64,000 nucleotides of DNA, taken from the NCBI GenBank assembly GCA_013368325.1, contig JAACJK010000057.1, forward strand, positions 124,001-188,000. Reading direction: 5' to 3'. The stretch's first letter is position 1, and each line of letters opens with the position of its first letter. Below are positions 1 through 8,937 of the stretch, one piece after another. Both the position numbers and the translations under genes were made by a program. The DNA is from Ephemerocybe angulata. Taxonomy: Eukaryota > Basidiomycota > Agaricomycetes > Agaricales > Psathyrellaceae. Below the pieces are notes generated by a model. It worked only from the letters and a program-made list of their open reading frames with translations, was not told the origin of the DNA and made no database searches.

Positions 1-1
1 C

Positions 2-952
2 AGCGACGATAAGGTCGTTGAGACACTGAACAGCCCAAGTGGCCCAGTGGCAACGGCTCCAAGTTCCAGTGGCCCGCGACCCATCCTACGTGTTCCCGCA
101 AGCGTACTTGGTGTCACAGGATCCGAGTGCACGATCGATATCCCAAACCCCGAATCGTATCCCTTGGATAACATGGAGACTTATCAGGACGCTAGCGGCA
201 AGGTCAAGCCCCCACATAATACGTGGTTGATCTTCCGCTCCCTTGTTCGCAGCAACCTTCCTCCTGACGCCGTCTTTCTTGCGGAAGAGATCAAGAAAGT
301 CCGCATCCAGAAGAAGGCGAAACCAACTGAAGCAGAAAGCACGTGGGAGGTAAAGAAAGAACCGACGGACGATGATTGGAAGGCTCTCTTGGTAGAAGAC
401 GAGGAGGAACTCGACCCTGAGCCTTCGGGTGAGATCCTCCAAAGGAAGACCAAAACAGGGCATCCCGAAGTATGCGAGATGTTCAGGGAGAGACGAGATG
501 CGGTGGTACGAGCCCACAAGGAAAGGTATCCCGACTATACGTCCTATAGGAAGCGGAAGAGCAAGTCACCATCCGATGTCGAAACTGCCGATAGTGCCAG
601 TAAGAAGCGTTGGAGATACGTTCACAAGGCGGAGGAGGAGGCGGAGGAGGAGGAGGAGGAAGCACCTGCAGAAGTTACGGATCGAGCTACGAAACGGATT
701 AAAACGGAGCCTGGCGACGACAGTGGCGCTCTTCATGCCGCCGGCGCATCTGCCAACCATTCTTCGCACACCGCCGGTATCCCTAGCTATTATCCTGGTG
801 GTATTAGCAGTGGTGCCACACAGCCTCAATATTATTATGGCACCATGATGCTACCACCGCAATACAGTGTTTGTAGCTACTGCCTATACTGGTCCTCGCA
901 ACCGCCCTATGCGCAAACTCCTACTCAGTCCCAGGACGTTATGGACAAGTAG
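2..952 (+). CDS. HMG-box-like protein, 5'-partial
   Basis: The reading frame is open from the left edge of the window to a TAG at 950-952, and no in-frame ATG occurs before the conserved part, so the 5' end lies outside the window. The protein has an HMG-box first helix (KPPHNTWLIFRSLV), then about 60 residues of acidic and lysine-rich sequence. It ends with the last HMG helix and exit motif (HPEVCEMFRERR, then ERYPDYTSYRKRK). A glutamate run follows, then a Tyr/Gly/Pro-rich tail. Order and motifs match the neighbouring gene at 1602-2897, so the two look like a tandem duplicate pair. HMG boxes bend and bind DNA in the nucleus. Here the usual second helix is not recognisable, so DNA binding is uncertain. 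A role as transcription regulator is inferred only. Confidence 0.7.
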   Translation, partial: SDDKVVETLNSPSGPVATAPSSSGPRPILRVPASVLGVTGSECTIDIPNPESYPLDNMETYQDASGKVKPPHNTWLIFRSLVRSNLPPDAVFLAEEIKKVRIQKKAKPTEAESTWEVKKEPTDDDWKALLVEDEEELDPEPSGEILQRKTKTGHPEVCEMFRERRDAVVRAHKERYPDYTSYRKRKSKSPSDVETADSASKKRWRYVHKAEEEAEEEEEEAPAEVTDRATKRIKTEPGDDSGALHAAGASANHSSHTAGIPSYYPGGISSGATQPQYYYGTMMLPPQYSVCSYCLYWSSQPPYAQTPTQSQDVMDK

Positions 953-1601
953 TTATGTTTTCTTTACCTGGCTGGCCAGTGTTCAAACGTTCAGATTGCA
1001 CCTTCCTCTCGCACTAGCCTTGTAGCCCGACCTCGCTTAGCCTACAATAAGTACAATATCTTCCACTTCTTTACCTACATATGCCAGAATACAAGGCCCA
1101 GTTCCCAACCTTTACGATTGACATTCAATGGCGTTCCAATATGCAAGTTGGTGTAGACTCGTAAGCATCCCCTGATTGAGCTTGGACATCGGACAGCTAT
1201 TCCCAGCGTTGCTTAGTTCTGCGACAAAGCTATGGATTGCGCTCCTCCATCTACCATCGATTTGAACACACTTGATCTTCTGAATCTTGTACATGGAGGC
1301 TGACGCTCGATGCATCGTGGCAGTCACAAGGCCATGCCTAGATGCTTTTTTGAGACACTTCATTGTTCTACGAACTTCGCAGTTATTGGCGCCGCCATGA
1401 CTGAACTACGGAAAGGGTAACCGCTTGATAAGCCTTTGCCATTGTTACCATTGTCCGCCCATTGTTGTGCTGTTTTCGTGCACGTGACAAAGCGTAGAGG
1501 CGGTCTTGCTTGGTCTCGACTTTGCCACTGACTTCTTCCCTCCTCTCATCTTCTCCTCTTCGATCATCGCCGCCGAAATCTATTCTCAATCCCCTTCTTG
1601 C
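953..1601. other. Intergenic, no gene seen
   Basis: This stretch holds the 3' flank of the first HMG gene and the promoter side of the second. No conserved frame, RNA gene or convincing repeat was found. The last 100 bases before 1602 are pyrimidine-rich, as in many fungal 5' leaders. Confidence 0.5.
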
Positions 1602-2897
1602 ATGCCTTCTGCTGCATCAACCAGAAGAACGACGACTGAAACGTCCGATGGTTGGCACCACGAATCTGTACCGTCGCCGTCGCCGTCGACCTCGCAGCTC
1701 CCCGCCAATGAGCCATCCCCGAGTAGCAAAGGCTTCTGCGAATGCACGGAACTCGACCCAGAACCAATCGCACAAGCATCGGGCGGCACCGAGCTGGGTC
1801 CTGTGCTAAAGGTCTACTTGCGGGACCATGACTCGGAGCTCAACTCGGACGAGGTCATATTGATCCGGCATCCCAGGTCATATACCCTGCAAACCAAGCT
1901 CAACAGAGACGGCGAACCTGGGCGACCTCCGAACAGCTTCATCGTCTTTCGTGCCCTTGTCAGCAAAGTCTTTACCATCAACGTAGGGTCCGTGGAAGAT
2001 ATCAACCTGTGGTTCAAGGACACGGCACCGGAAAGCGCGAAACCAAGCTCGAGTGACGCGAAGGAGGCGAAGGAGTCGCAGGATGACGGAAAGGGAGAGA
2101 AGAAGCGCTTGGGGGTGGGCCAATTCCAAATTATCGCGAAAGGAAGGATCGCCACCTCCCTCTGGGACCACGTCAAGAGTCACCATCCCAGAATCCACGC
2201 CATGTTCGTGAAGCGCCAGAACGAGCTCGAAGCTGAGCACAGGTTGATGTTTCCCGACTACACCTTCAACCCGAGGCAGAAGGCGAAGGAGCCCAATCCG
2301 AAACGGAAACGTTCGAAAACAGATCAACAAGCCGAGGAACCCAATTCGAGGAGAAGAACGAATAGTCACTCCCAGTACCCCGTCGCTCCAATGGCCCTGC
2401 ACGCGCCTCCGGGTTTCAGTCCGGCGAACTTCGGCCCACCAGTGTATCGCTATCCTCCACCTTCACCATCGCGTTCACCCTCCCCCGAAAGTCCTCCGCC
2501 TTACCACACGTCTGCTCCGACTTTCCGGCCTGTTTACACTTACCCCCCTCCTCCCGGCAGTGCGAGACCCGATGATCATTCCAAATCTCAGTACTCGTTT
2601 TCTGGAGATGGTTCCCATGCCAGAGTCGTTGCACCCCCTTCGATTTACTATTCAATGCGACCTGTCCTTTATCAAGAAGCGGCTCCTACGAGTGAGCCTC
2701 CCCGCATCTCCCGACTCTCCTGGAGTTCCCGCACCACAAACACAGATGAAGAAACGTCCAGCCAAGAAGCGACCCCGCCCAAAGACCTTGACGCTATGAC
2801 TCCCAGAAAAGACATAGAAAGTAGCCGCGCCTATAGCGAAGGAGGTGTGACCAGACCGGTGAGCATTCCTTCGTTCCTGCGATTCACGAGATGCTGA
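1602..2897 (+). CDS. HMG-box protein with acidic insertion
   Basis: Single-exon gene of 431 codons. The frame continues upstream without an ATG, so the first ATG (1602) is used. Residues 107-226 form an interrupted HMG box. The first helix is at about 107-124 (GRPPNSFIVFRALV). Then come about 48 Glu/Lys/Ser-rich residues (125-172). The second and third helices follow (QIIAKGRIATSLWDHVKS, ending FPDYTFNPR). A basic stretch KPKRKRSK-like just after the box is a likely nuclear signal. The remainder is Pro/Ser/Tyr-rich low complexity. The core resembles fungal MATA-type HMG boxes, but no mating-type neighbour genes (homeodomain, pheromone receptor) are present, so a role in mating is not supported. 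It is paralogous to the partial gene upstream. Confidence 0.75.
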   Translation: MPSAASTRRTTTETSDGWHHESVPSPSPSTSQLPANEPSPSSKGFCECTELDPEPIAQASGGTELGPVLKVYLRDHDSELNSDEVILIRHPRSYTLQTKLNRDGEPGRPPNSFIVFRALVSKVFTINVGSVEDINLWFKDTAPESAKPSSSDAKEAKESQDDGKGEKKRLGVGQFQIIAKGRIATSLWDHVKSHHPRIHAMFVKRQNELEAEHRLMFPDYTFNPRQKAKEPNPKRKRSKTDQQAEEPNSRRRTNSHSQYPVAPMALHAPPGFSPANFGPPVYRYPPPSPSRSPSPESPPPYHTSAPTFRPVYTYPPPPGSARPDDHSKSQYSFSGDGSHARVVAPPSIYYSMRPVLYQEAAPTSEPPRISRLSWSSRTTNTDEETSSQEATPPKDLDAMTPRKDIESSRAYSEGGVTRPVSIPSFLRFTRC

Positions 2898-4056
2898 ACA
2901 GATACCTTCAATGTAGCTATCTTCTGTGCGAGGTAGCTCGTTTACCTTCGATCCGTCTGCTCAAACACCTCCAACACCTTCGTCTGACAACGGGACGGAG
3001 GACAGCGATGGGCATATCATGGGCTCCCTGCAAGCTTAGGGATACTCCTATATGCTTCGAAGAGGTCCAACCCGCTGTTCAAGCGCATTTCCCCATACCC
3101 CTATCATTCCACGATTCTTTGTATTGGGATTCTGTAGCAATATCCGAGCCAGTCTTGATCTTCGCCCTTCGCCCTTCCACATCGGGCCATCCCACTGTTT
3201 GTTGACATTGCTCCGCTTCCTTTCACCAATCTCCTCCCAGGCCTCAATAACAATACCTGCATGTAGCTTCATAATTCCCTCTTTTTGTCATCATCCAATG
3301 TGTTACCAGCAGCCGCAGTCCTATACTTCGTACTCTACATATAGCATCTTTTTCGCGCCTTTCTCCACATAATCCTTGACCTTAGCATCCTTTCACTGCT
3401 CGACGTCATTTCGAACCTCTTCTGTAACTACATTTCAGTCCACTATCCTTGTAGCTTAATAACTGTACATGGTGCGCGTTTTATACGACACATAGCAATA
3501 AAGACGTTTAATAACTGTCAACTTAAGCGCCGGACGACAGTGATACTATGACATCATGTGGGCGGGATTAGGTCGCTGCAACGCTTCTGTCTCCATCCCA
3601 TCCCATATTCTCCTGTGCCACGATACTGCTTTGTCTGCCAAGACCGAACACTACTCTGACCCAGCCGGTTCGACCCCAAACTAGCGAGCATAGTAGGCCA
3701 AGTAACCAAGAACACCTGGAGCCTGGAGGACAGGGTCTGGATATCCTGGCACTTGTTCGACTCGATAAGATCTAAAGATTCTCGAGACTTGGGCAAAGCA
3801 AACTAATCCCAAAAACGCGTGTCTCATTGTCAACAGACACACTCCGCCAAGATCTCACCGCTGTGGGCTTTGTGCACGGCAATACAGTCACACTGTCATT
3901 GTAGGCGGTCAAAGCCAAGTTGTGGCATACAATCATCATTGCAAAGCCCTAACGGCCAAAGCCAAACACCTAAGTAGATAAACCTCTCCCCTTGCCTAAG
4001 TTCTGCACTTTTCTCTGCTTAATCCCCTCCAATACTTCCTCATCGTCGCTCTGATA
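2898..4056. other. Intergenic, no gene seen
   Basis: This gap holds only short unsupported frames. It includes an occurrence of the recurrent motif TTAAGCGCCGGA near 3522, also seen in several other intergenic stretches here. The last 100 bases before 4057 are C/T-rich and probably carry the leader of the next gene. Confidence 0.45.
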
Positions 4057-4896
4057 ATGAACACGCATCCGATCCAGATAATTGACATGACCGGCTCACT
4101 GACCACTCCCCATGGCGCAGCCACCAGCGAAGAGCGTCAGGCTCTCGGTCCCATTTCGTGGGCCACACCGGTCGTATTCAACGTCCAAGATCCATCGGCA
4201 TTGCCCAACCGACCGGTTATCTCAGCCACCACGGGGCCCGTCAATAAGGGAGGGAAGCCCCGGACAAGGAAGGCCACTGACAAGAATGCACCACTCCGAG
4301 TCCGTGCTATCCTTCCGGCTTCCAGCGCTCCTAGCAGCGCTCCTAGTAATACCCCTGTCAAGACGGCGCCTTCTCTAGTGGCTAGCGGAAACCAAAGATG
4401 TTTGAAGCCGGTCACTCAACTTCCTCAGGCAAGGTCTCCTCATCTTTTGGTTATCGCTCTCTCCCAGGTCGACCAAAACCAAGCGGATGAGGAGCTCAAT
4501 AGAAAAGCCTGGACCGGGCAACTTGATGGATATCCACCGTACGCATCGAGTATGCTTGACGGTGGCCACCTTTCCCTTGAAGAAACCTTGCTTGAGATCC
4601 AAGACTCTCAAGACCGTATGTTAGCGCTCGCCAAAGACATTTTGGGCGAACCTCCAGCGCTTGACGATCTCGAAGGTACCTTTGACATGGTGAGTAGTAT
4701 TGTATCATCTCTTTATATCCAACCCCTGACGGTCTATATGTAGGTGAAGCTCGCTGGGCTGCCGATAGAGTGTGGCATCAGCGGGCCTTCGGGCTGCACC
4801 TCTCTTGAACTGGATTTTATGAGCAAGTACTTCGATTTTGAGGGATATGTACACGATCTGGCGGCCCACGACAAATGTCTTGACCTTCTCGAATGA
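4057..4896 (+). CDS. Hypothetical protein, two exons
   Basis: Exon 1 is 4057-4689 and exon 2 is 4744-4896. The 54-nt intron begins GTGAGT and ends TATATGTAG, in phase 0, giving 261 residues. Without splicing the frame stops at the intron end, and splicing adds 50 residues ending DKCLDLLE. The first 110 residues are Pro/Ser/Thr-rich with a basic patch (KGGKPRTRKATDK). The C-terminal part is better ordered and acidic, with an amphipathic helix-like segment around EETLLEIQDSQDRMLALAKDI. No family was recognised and there is no signal peptide or membrane segment. It lies between an HMG-box gene and an F-box gene. The intron is supported by consensus sites only. Confidence 0.55.
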
Positions 4897-5138
4897 AAAA
4901 GATACCCTTTGACGAAGTCAATTCTCATTCCGAGCTTCATAGATTTGAAGCCTTCGATAGCCATCCAGTAGCCACTTACGAGCCTTGGCCTTCTTTCAAC
5001 TCGTCAAATCATCAGTATATATTCTATCCAGATCTAAGTCCATGCTCCCAGTACCTTCACGTCTCTATTCTCAGTTTAACTATAAAATGAAAATACCTCT
5101 AAAACAGATCCGATTGCGTTGGAAATATAGTAGTATTG

Positions 5139-6761
5139 CTACACTTGCAAACACTCCCAGTTCAAAGGAGGGACTGTTTGCACATACATGAAGGCCTTTT
5201 CCCTCCAGGTGCGGCGACTTTCTCCAGTAAAAAAAGGCCAGGTCTGTGAATGAGCACCTCTGATTGACATTGTCAATGTGCATGGCATGCACCCTTGCCT
5301 GATTCCTTCCATGAGAGCGCCAGATCCGATTGGCAATATTCCACGATCATCCGGGAACTGTAAAATCTCCAACTGTTCAACCGAAGGAATTCGGGGCTTG
5401 CACTTGTGGTCGCTGTTCTTCATGGCAATGAAAAGGTTCCCACTCCAAGTAACTTTGTCCAGCGTAAGTCGCTTTAGAGAGTCGAGACCATCGAGTGACT
5501 GGCGCAGATCGTACCCTGCGATATGGAGATTGTAGATTCGGAGCGAAAGCAAGGAAGTTGTGGCATCTGAAGCATGTAGGAATTTAGGGACGATATCGAC
5601 GAAGTCGTCATCCTCGGCCCCCCAATCGGCAAAGCCAAGGTCCAGGTTCGTGATTGCTGGCGTACTGAGGTACCGAAGAATCTCGGCGGTGCCCGCTTCC
5701 CTGAGACGCAGCGATCGGACTTTGGGAAGGAGTATCCTTGATTTGGCTAGGGTATGTAGCAAGGGGTTGTCTCTTTCCTCAAGTAGAGGTGAGCCGTCGT
5801 TGAATTTGATTGTCAGCGTCTCGACGTTGGTGCAATGGTGCAGTAATTCAACGAGCTTCGTCCCTGACCAGTCGCATTTGATTGTAAAGGTTATTAGCCT
5901 GTTGAGGACCTCAACTGGAATCTTGAGCGCTCCATGTCTTGATAGACCCTCGTCTTCGCCAAAACCGGCCCATGCTCCTGGAAGGTACAGATGAAGGGCA
6001 GTGATTGCTGGGGGCAGGAGGGAAAAGCACCATTGCTCGGGTATATCGTGTTCGAGCTCGCCCCATCGGTCTCTCCTGTCTTCGTTGAACGTAAGGTCAA
6101 AGGACCGCAAGGCATCCCAAGGGCGGGGCTTGCCTGGTACTTTCTCGGCAGCGTCGATTGCCGCAATCCAGTTTTTGAAGCATGCAGTTCTGGATACAAT
6201 CAACGTGAAGTGGTCGAGGACGGGGCCTTCCGTCAGGAGTCGAGTAAGCGCTGGATTCGTGGCAAGACACCGGTAGTCGCCCCCGTCAGAGCATCCGCAA
6301 TGCATCCAGGCGCTGAATTCCAGGGACTTTGGAACACCGCCCGATTTTTCGAACCACGAGACGGTTTTGTCGTAGGCTTTTAACCCGTCGTGCGGGCTGA
6401 GCGCGACACTACTCCATAGCCGGTGCGTGTAGATGGTTGTGTCGCGCCACCTCTTGCATACAAGCCCGAGATTAATCACGTCCTGACGGCCACGTTGGTC
6501 CAAGATATACAAGGGAACCATGGCGAATATTTCCCCCAGAAGTTCGAGAGGCATTCGGCGAAGAGGGGATAGAACGGCATTATGCCGCCTTCGCTGTTCG
6601 ACTAGAGCATCGAGTTGGGACCGTAACTTGGCAATCTCGATTTCGCATGTGGCAATCTCGATATCGTATTTGGCAATTGATTGCTCAATCGATGCTGCCT
6701 CGACGTTACTTGGAACGGTGTTGGTGTCAAGGAGGTGTATGAGGGTTTTGCTCGTCGCCAT
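5139..6761 (-). CDS. F-box/LRR-like protein
   Basis: Uninterrupted 540-residue protein starting at the ATG at 6761. Residues 20-60 form a heptad-like coiled coil (SIEQSIAKYDIEIATCEIEI). An F-box follows at about 64-120 (LSPLRRMPLELLGEIF, then LVCKRWRDTTIYTHRLWSSV). The rest is a series of irregular leucine-rich strands (LDSLKRLTLDKVTW near the end). F-box proteins link substrates to Skp1-Cullin1 ubiquitin ligases, and the variable C-terminus normally chooses the substrate. The substrate is unknown. The gene at 7005-8627 has the same strand, length and architecture, so the two are a tandem duplicate pair. This coiled-coil plus F-box layout is strongly expanded in mushroom genomes. Confidence 0.85.
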   Translation of the reverse strand: MATSKTLIHLLDTNTVPSNVEAASIEQSIAKYDIEIATCEIEIAKLRSQLDALVEQRRRHNAVLSPLRRMPLELLGEIFAMVPLYILDQRGRQDVINLGLVCKRWRDTTIYTHRLWSSVALSPHDGLKAYDKTVSWFEKSGGVPKSLEFSAWMHCGCSDGGDYRCLATNPALTRLLTEGPVLDHFTLIVSRTACFKNWIAAIDAAEKVPGKPRPWDALRSFDLTFNEDRRDRWGELEHDIPEQWCFSLLPPAITALHLYLPGAWAGFGEDEGLSRHGALKIPVEVLNRLITFTIKCDWSGTKLVELLHHCTNVETLTIKFNDGSPLLEERDNPLLHTLAKSRILLPKVRSLRLREAGTAEILRYLSTPAITNLDLGFADWGAEDDDFVDIVPKFLHASDATTSLLSLRIYNLHIAGYDLRQSLDGLDSLKRLTLDKVTWSGNLFIAMKNSDHKCKPRIPSVEQLEILQFPDDRGILPIGSGALMEGIRQGCMPCTLTMSIRGAHSQTWPFFTGESRRTWREKAFMYVQTVPPLNWECLQV

Positions 6762-7004
6762 ATTCGTGTTGCCCTGACGGCCGTTCTGGTGAGGAGGAGG
6801 ACTAAGGAAAAGTCCCGGGTCGACGTGGACTGATGGAAATTATTGGAATCAATCTCCGCTCGGCCCGCACGATGTCGCCCATTGAACCTCTTGGATCGAG
6901 AATACGTTTACACAAAGGCCAATTGAAGGTACATAACGATAATTTCATTGAAATTCGTTGAAGAGTAGAAGAGGAGCTATAGCTAACAATGCAAGATTCG
7001 TGTT

Positions 7005-8627
7005 CTACTGTCGATTACGTTGCATATCTGCAATGGAATGGGGCGTAGGAACCTGGCGCAAGAACATGCCAGCCTTTTCTCTCAAAAGGGCCACCTCAGT
7101 TTCTCCAAACGGTTCCCAGCCATTGACCTTGCAGGATATCGTCACAATACAAGGAACGCACCCCACTCTCGGGTTCTCCATAAGAGTCTCGAGCCCCAAC
7201 TTTGGAATGGTGACATATTTAAGTAGCTCAATTTCTTCGAGCGAAGGGAGGTGGGGTTGAATAGAGCCCGCCTCAAACACAAATAAGTCATCCGACCAAG
7301 TGACTGTGTCGAGCGTCAGCCGTTTGAGACGGTGAAGCCCTGTTAAGCCGCTGCGGAGATCTTTTACCGAGATGGGTCTCCCGGAGACTCTGAAACTCAG
7401 TAGGTTGTCTTTGGCACCAGAAGCTTCGAGGAATTTGTGGACAATCCCCCCGAAGATCTTCTGCTGGGACACACGGGGACCATATAAGCCAATATCCAAA
7501 CTCTTGAGAGAAGGTGTCTTGAAATAGTCGAGGATGCCGGCGTTGCGAGTGCCCATAAGGCACAAGGAGCTGACGTTGGGGAAGATTATAGGGAATTCGC
7601 CCAAATTTTGTAAGAATATGGCATCCCGTTCACCGAGCAAACGGCAGCCGAAGTCGATAGTCAATGTCTCGACGTTGAAGCATTGTCGTAGAAGGGGGAA
7701 TAGTTTCGATCTTGCCCAGTTGCATTGGATTGTAAAGGTGGTGAGTTTGTTGAGTACATTCGCCGGAATGCTGATGGACGCATGCCGGGAAGCACCCTCC
7801 ACCCATCGTTCGAAGGCGGTAGATGTGCCAGGAAGATCGAGGTGAAAAGCGGTGATTGCTGGTGGAAGCAGTGAGAAGATCGATTCAGAAGGGAAATCTG
7901 TATCGCGTTCACTCCAAAGTTCCCCCGTTTCTTCGTCGCCAAATGAGAGTTTGAAAGAGCGCAGCGTATCCCAAGGACGGACTGAGGGACTATCGGGAGA
8001 ATGTATTGCTCCAATCCACTTTCTGAAGCATCTGGTGCTGGATACAGTGAGAGTGAAGTGGTCGAGAGTAGGGCCTTGCTTCAAGAGACTTGTCAGGGCG
8101 TCATCTTCGGCGACACAAGGGTGGCCGTCGACAGCACACAGGCAGCGTCCAGAGTGGTCAAATTCCAAACTCTTCGGTGTCTCGCCCGATCGTTGAAGCC
8201 ATGAAACGGCCTTGTCGAAGGATTTCGCGCCGTTTCCCCGCTTCAATGCGATACTACACCATAGGCGATTCGTGTAAAGGGTTGCCTCTCGCCACCTCTT
8301 GCACACACGTCCAAGAACGACCACGTCATGACGGCCTCGCTGATCCCTGAAGCCGTGGGGGGAGACCATAAGAAATATTTCCCCTAGGATCTCGAGTGGC
8401 ATTCGCCGCAATGGGGATAGAACAGCGCAGTGTCGCCTCTGCTGTTCTTCCAGGGCATCAAGTTGGATTTGCGTTTGAGCGATATATCGTTTGTACTCGG
8501 CAATCTTCTCGGCCTGCATGCCAATCTTCTCCTGAATCGAAGCCGTTTCGACGGTGTTTGGGGCGACATTGCTGTCGAGGAGGTATTCGAAGTCCTCGTT
8601 CCGCTCCATGTAAGTACTGCTGCTCAT
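7005..8627 (-). CDS. F-box/LRR-like protein, tandem paralogue
   Basis: The frame is open further upstream, but the ATG at 8627 (MSSSTYMERN) aligns with the start of the neighbour at 5139-6761 and gives the same length of 540 residues, so it was preferred. A coiled coil lies at about 30-65. The F-box is at about 70-126 (LSPLRRMPLEILGEIF, then GRVCKRWREATLYTNRLW). Leucine-rich strands follow, including LHRLKRLTLDTVTWSDDLF, almost identical in pattern to the neighbour. The predicted role is substrate receptor of an SCF ubiquitin ligase; the substrate is unknown. The gap to its paralogue is only 243 bases. No intron is needed. Confidence 0.83.
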   Translation of the reverse strand: MSSSTYMERNEDFEYLLDSNVAPNTVETASIQEKIGMQAEKIAEYKRYIAQTQIQLDALEEQQRRHCAVLSPLRRMPLEILGEIFLMVSPHGFRDQRGRHDVVVLGRVCKRWREATLYTNRLWCSIALKRGNGAKSFDKAVSWLQRSGETPKSLEFDHSGRCLCAVDGHPCVAEDDALTSLLKQGPTLDHFTLTVSSTRCFRKWIGAIHSPDSPSVRPWDTLRSFKLSFGDEETGELWSERDTDFPSESIFSLLPPAITAFHLDLPGTSTAFERWVEGASRHASISIPANVLNKLTTFTIQCNWARSKLFPLLRQCFNVETLTIDFGCRLLGERDAIFLQNLGEFPIIFPNVSSLCLMGTRNAGILDYFKTPSLKSLDIGLYGPRVSQQKIFGGIVHKFLEASGAKDNLLSFRVSGRPISVKDLRSGLTGLHRLKRLTLDTVTWSDDLFVFEAGSIQPHLPSLEEIELLKYVTIPKLGLETLMENPRVGCVPCIVTISCKVNGWEPFGETEVALLREKAGMFLRQVPTPHSIADMQRNRQ

Positions 8628-8937
8628 GAAGTTGGGGAATGGGCTGTGGCGAGTTAGTGGCGGGAAGGCAAACCAAGTTGTCTGTGATTTGATTCCCGAC
8701 GATTCCCAGGCGAATCCAGCCCGCAATCCGACTAAGGCTTTCAGCAGCTTCAGAGCAGCTTGAGCATCGGGCGCGAAGTTCGACTTCAGATTGAATATTC
8801 TGTTGACTCCATAACTCAGGCATTTCTTCGCAGCCGGGTGACATTGGTACCCAACCCAGCTGAAATGCCACATATACAATCGTTGAAGAGACGAAGAGGT
8901 GCTATACCCAAGTTATTTACATCTAAGAATGCACCCA
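8628..8937. other. Intergenic, promoter side of an F-box gene
   Basis: This 310-base gap lies between the F-box gene start (8627) and the end of the kinase gene (8938). The frame upstream of the chosen F-box start stays open for 84 codons but is not conserved with the paralogue. It is therefore read as leader or promoter. Confidence 0.4.

Noticed and set aside
483..665. Minus-strand frame with a run of prolines opposite the first HMG gene
   Set aside because: It is the antisense shadow of the glutamate run (GAG repeats) in the HMG gene.
2..2897. A mating-type locus, because of the two HMG-box genes
   Set aside because: Agaricomycete mating loci carry homeodomain or pheromone/receptor genes, and none is in the window. 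HMG genes are widely expanded in these fungi.
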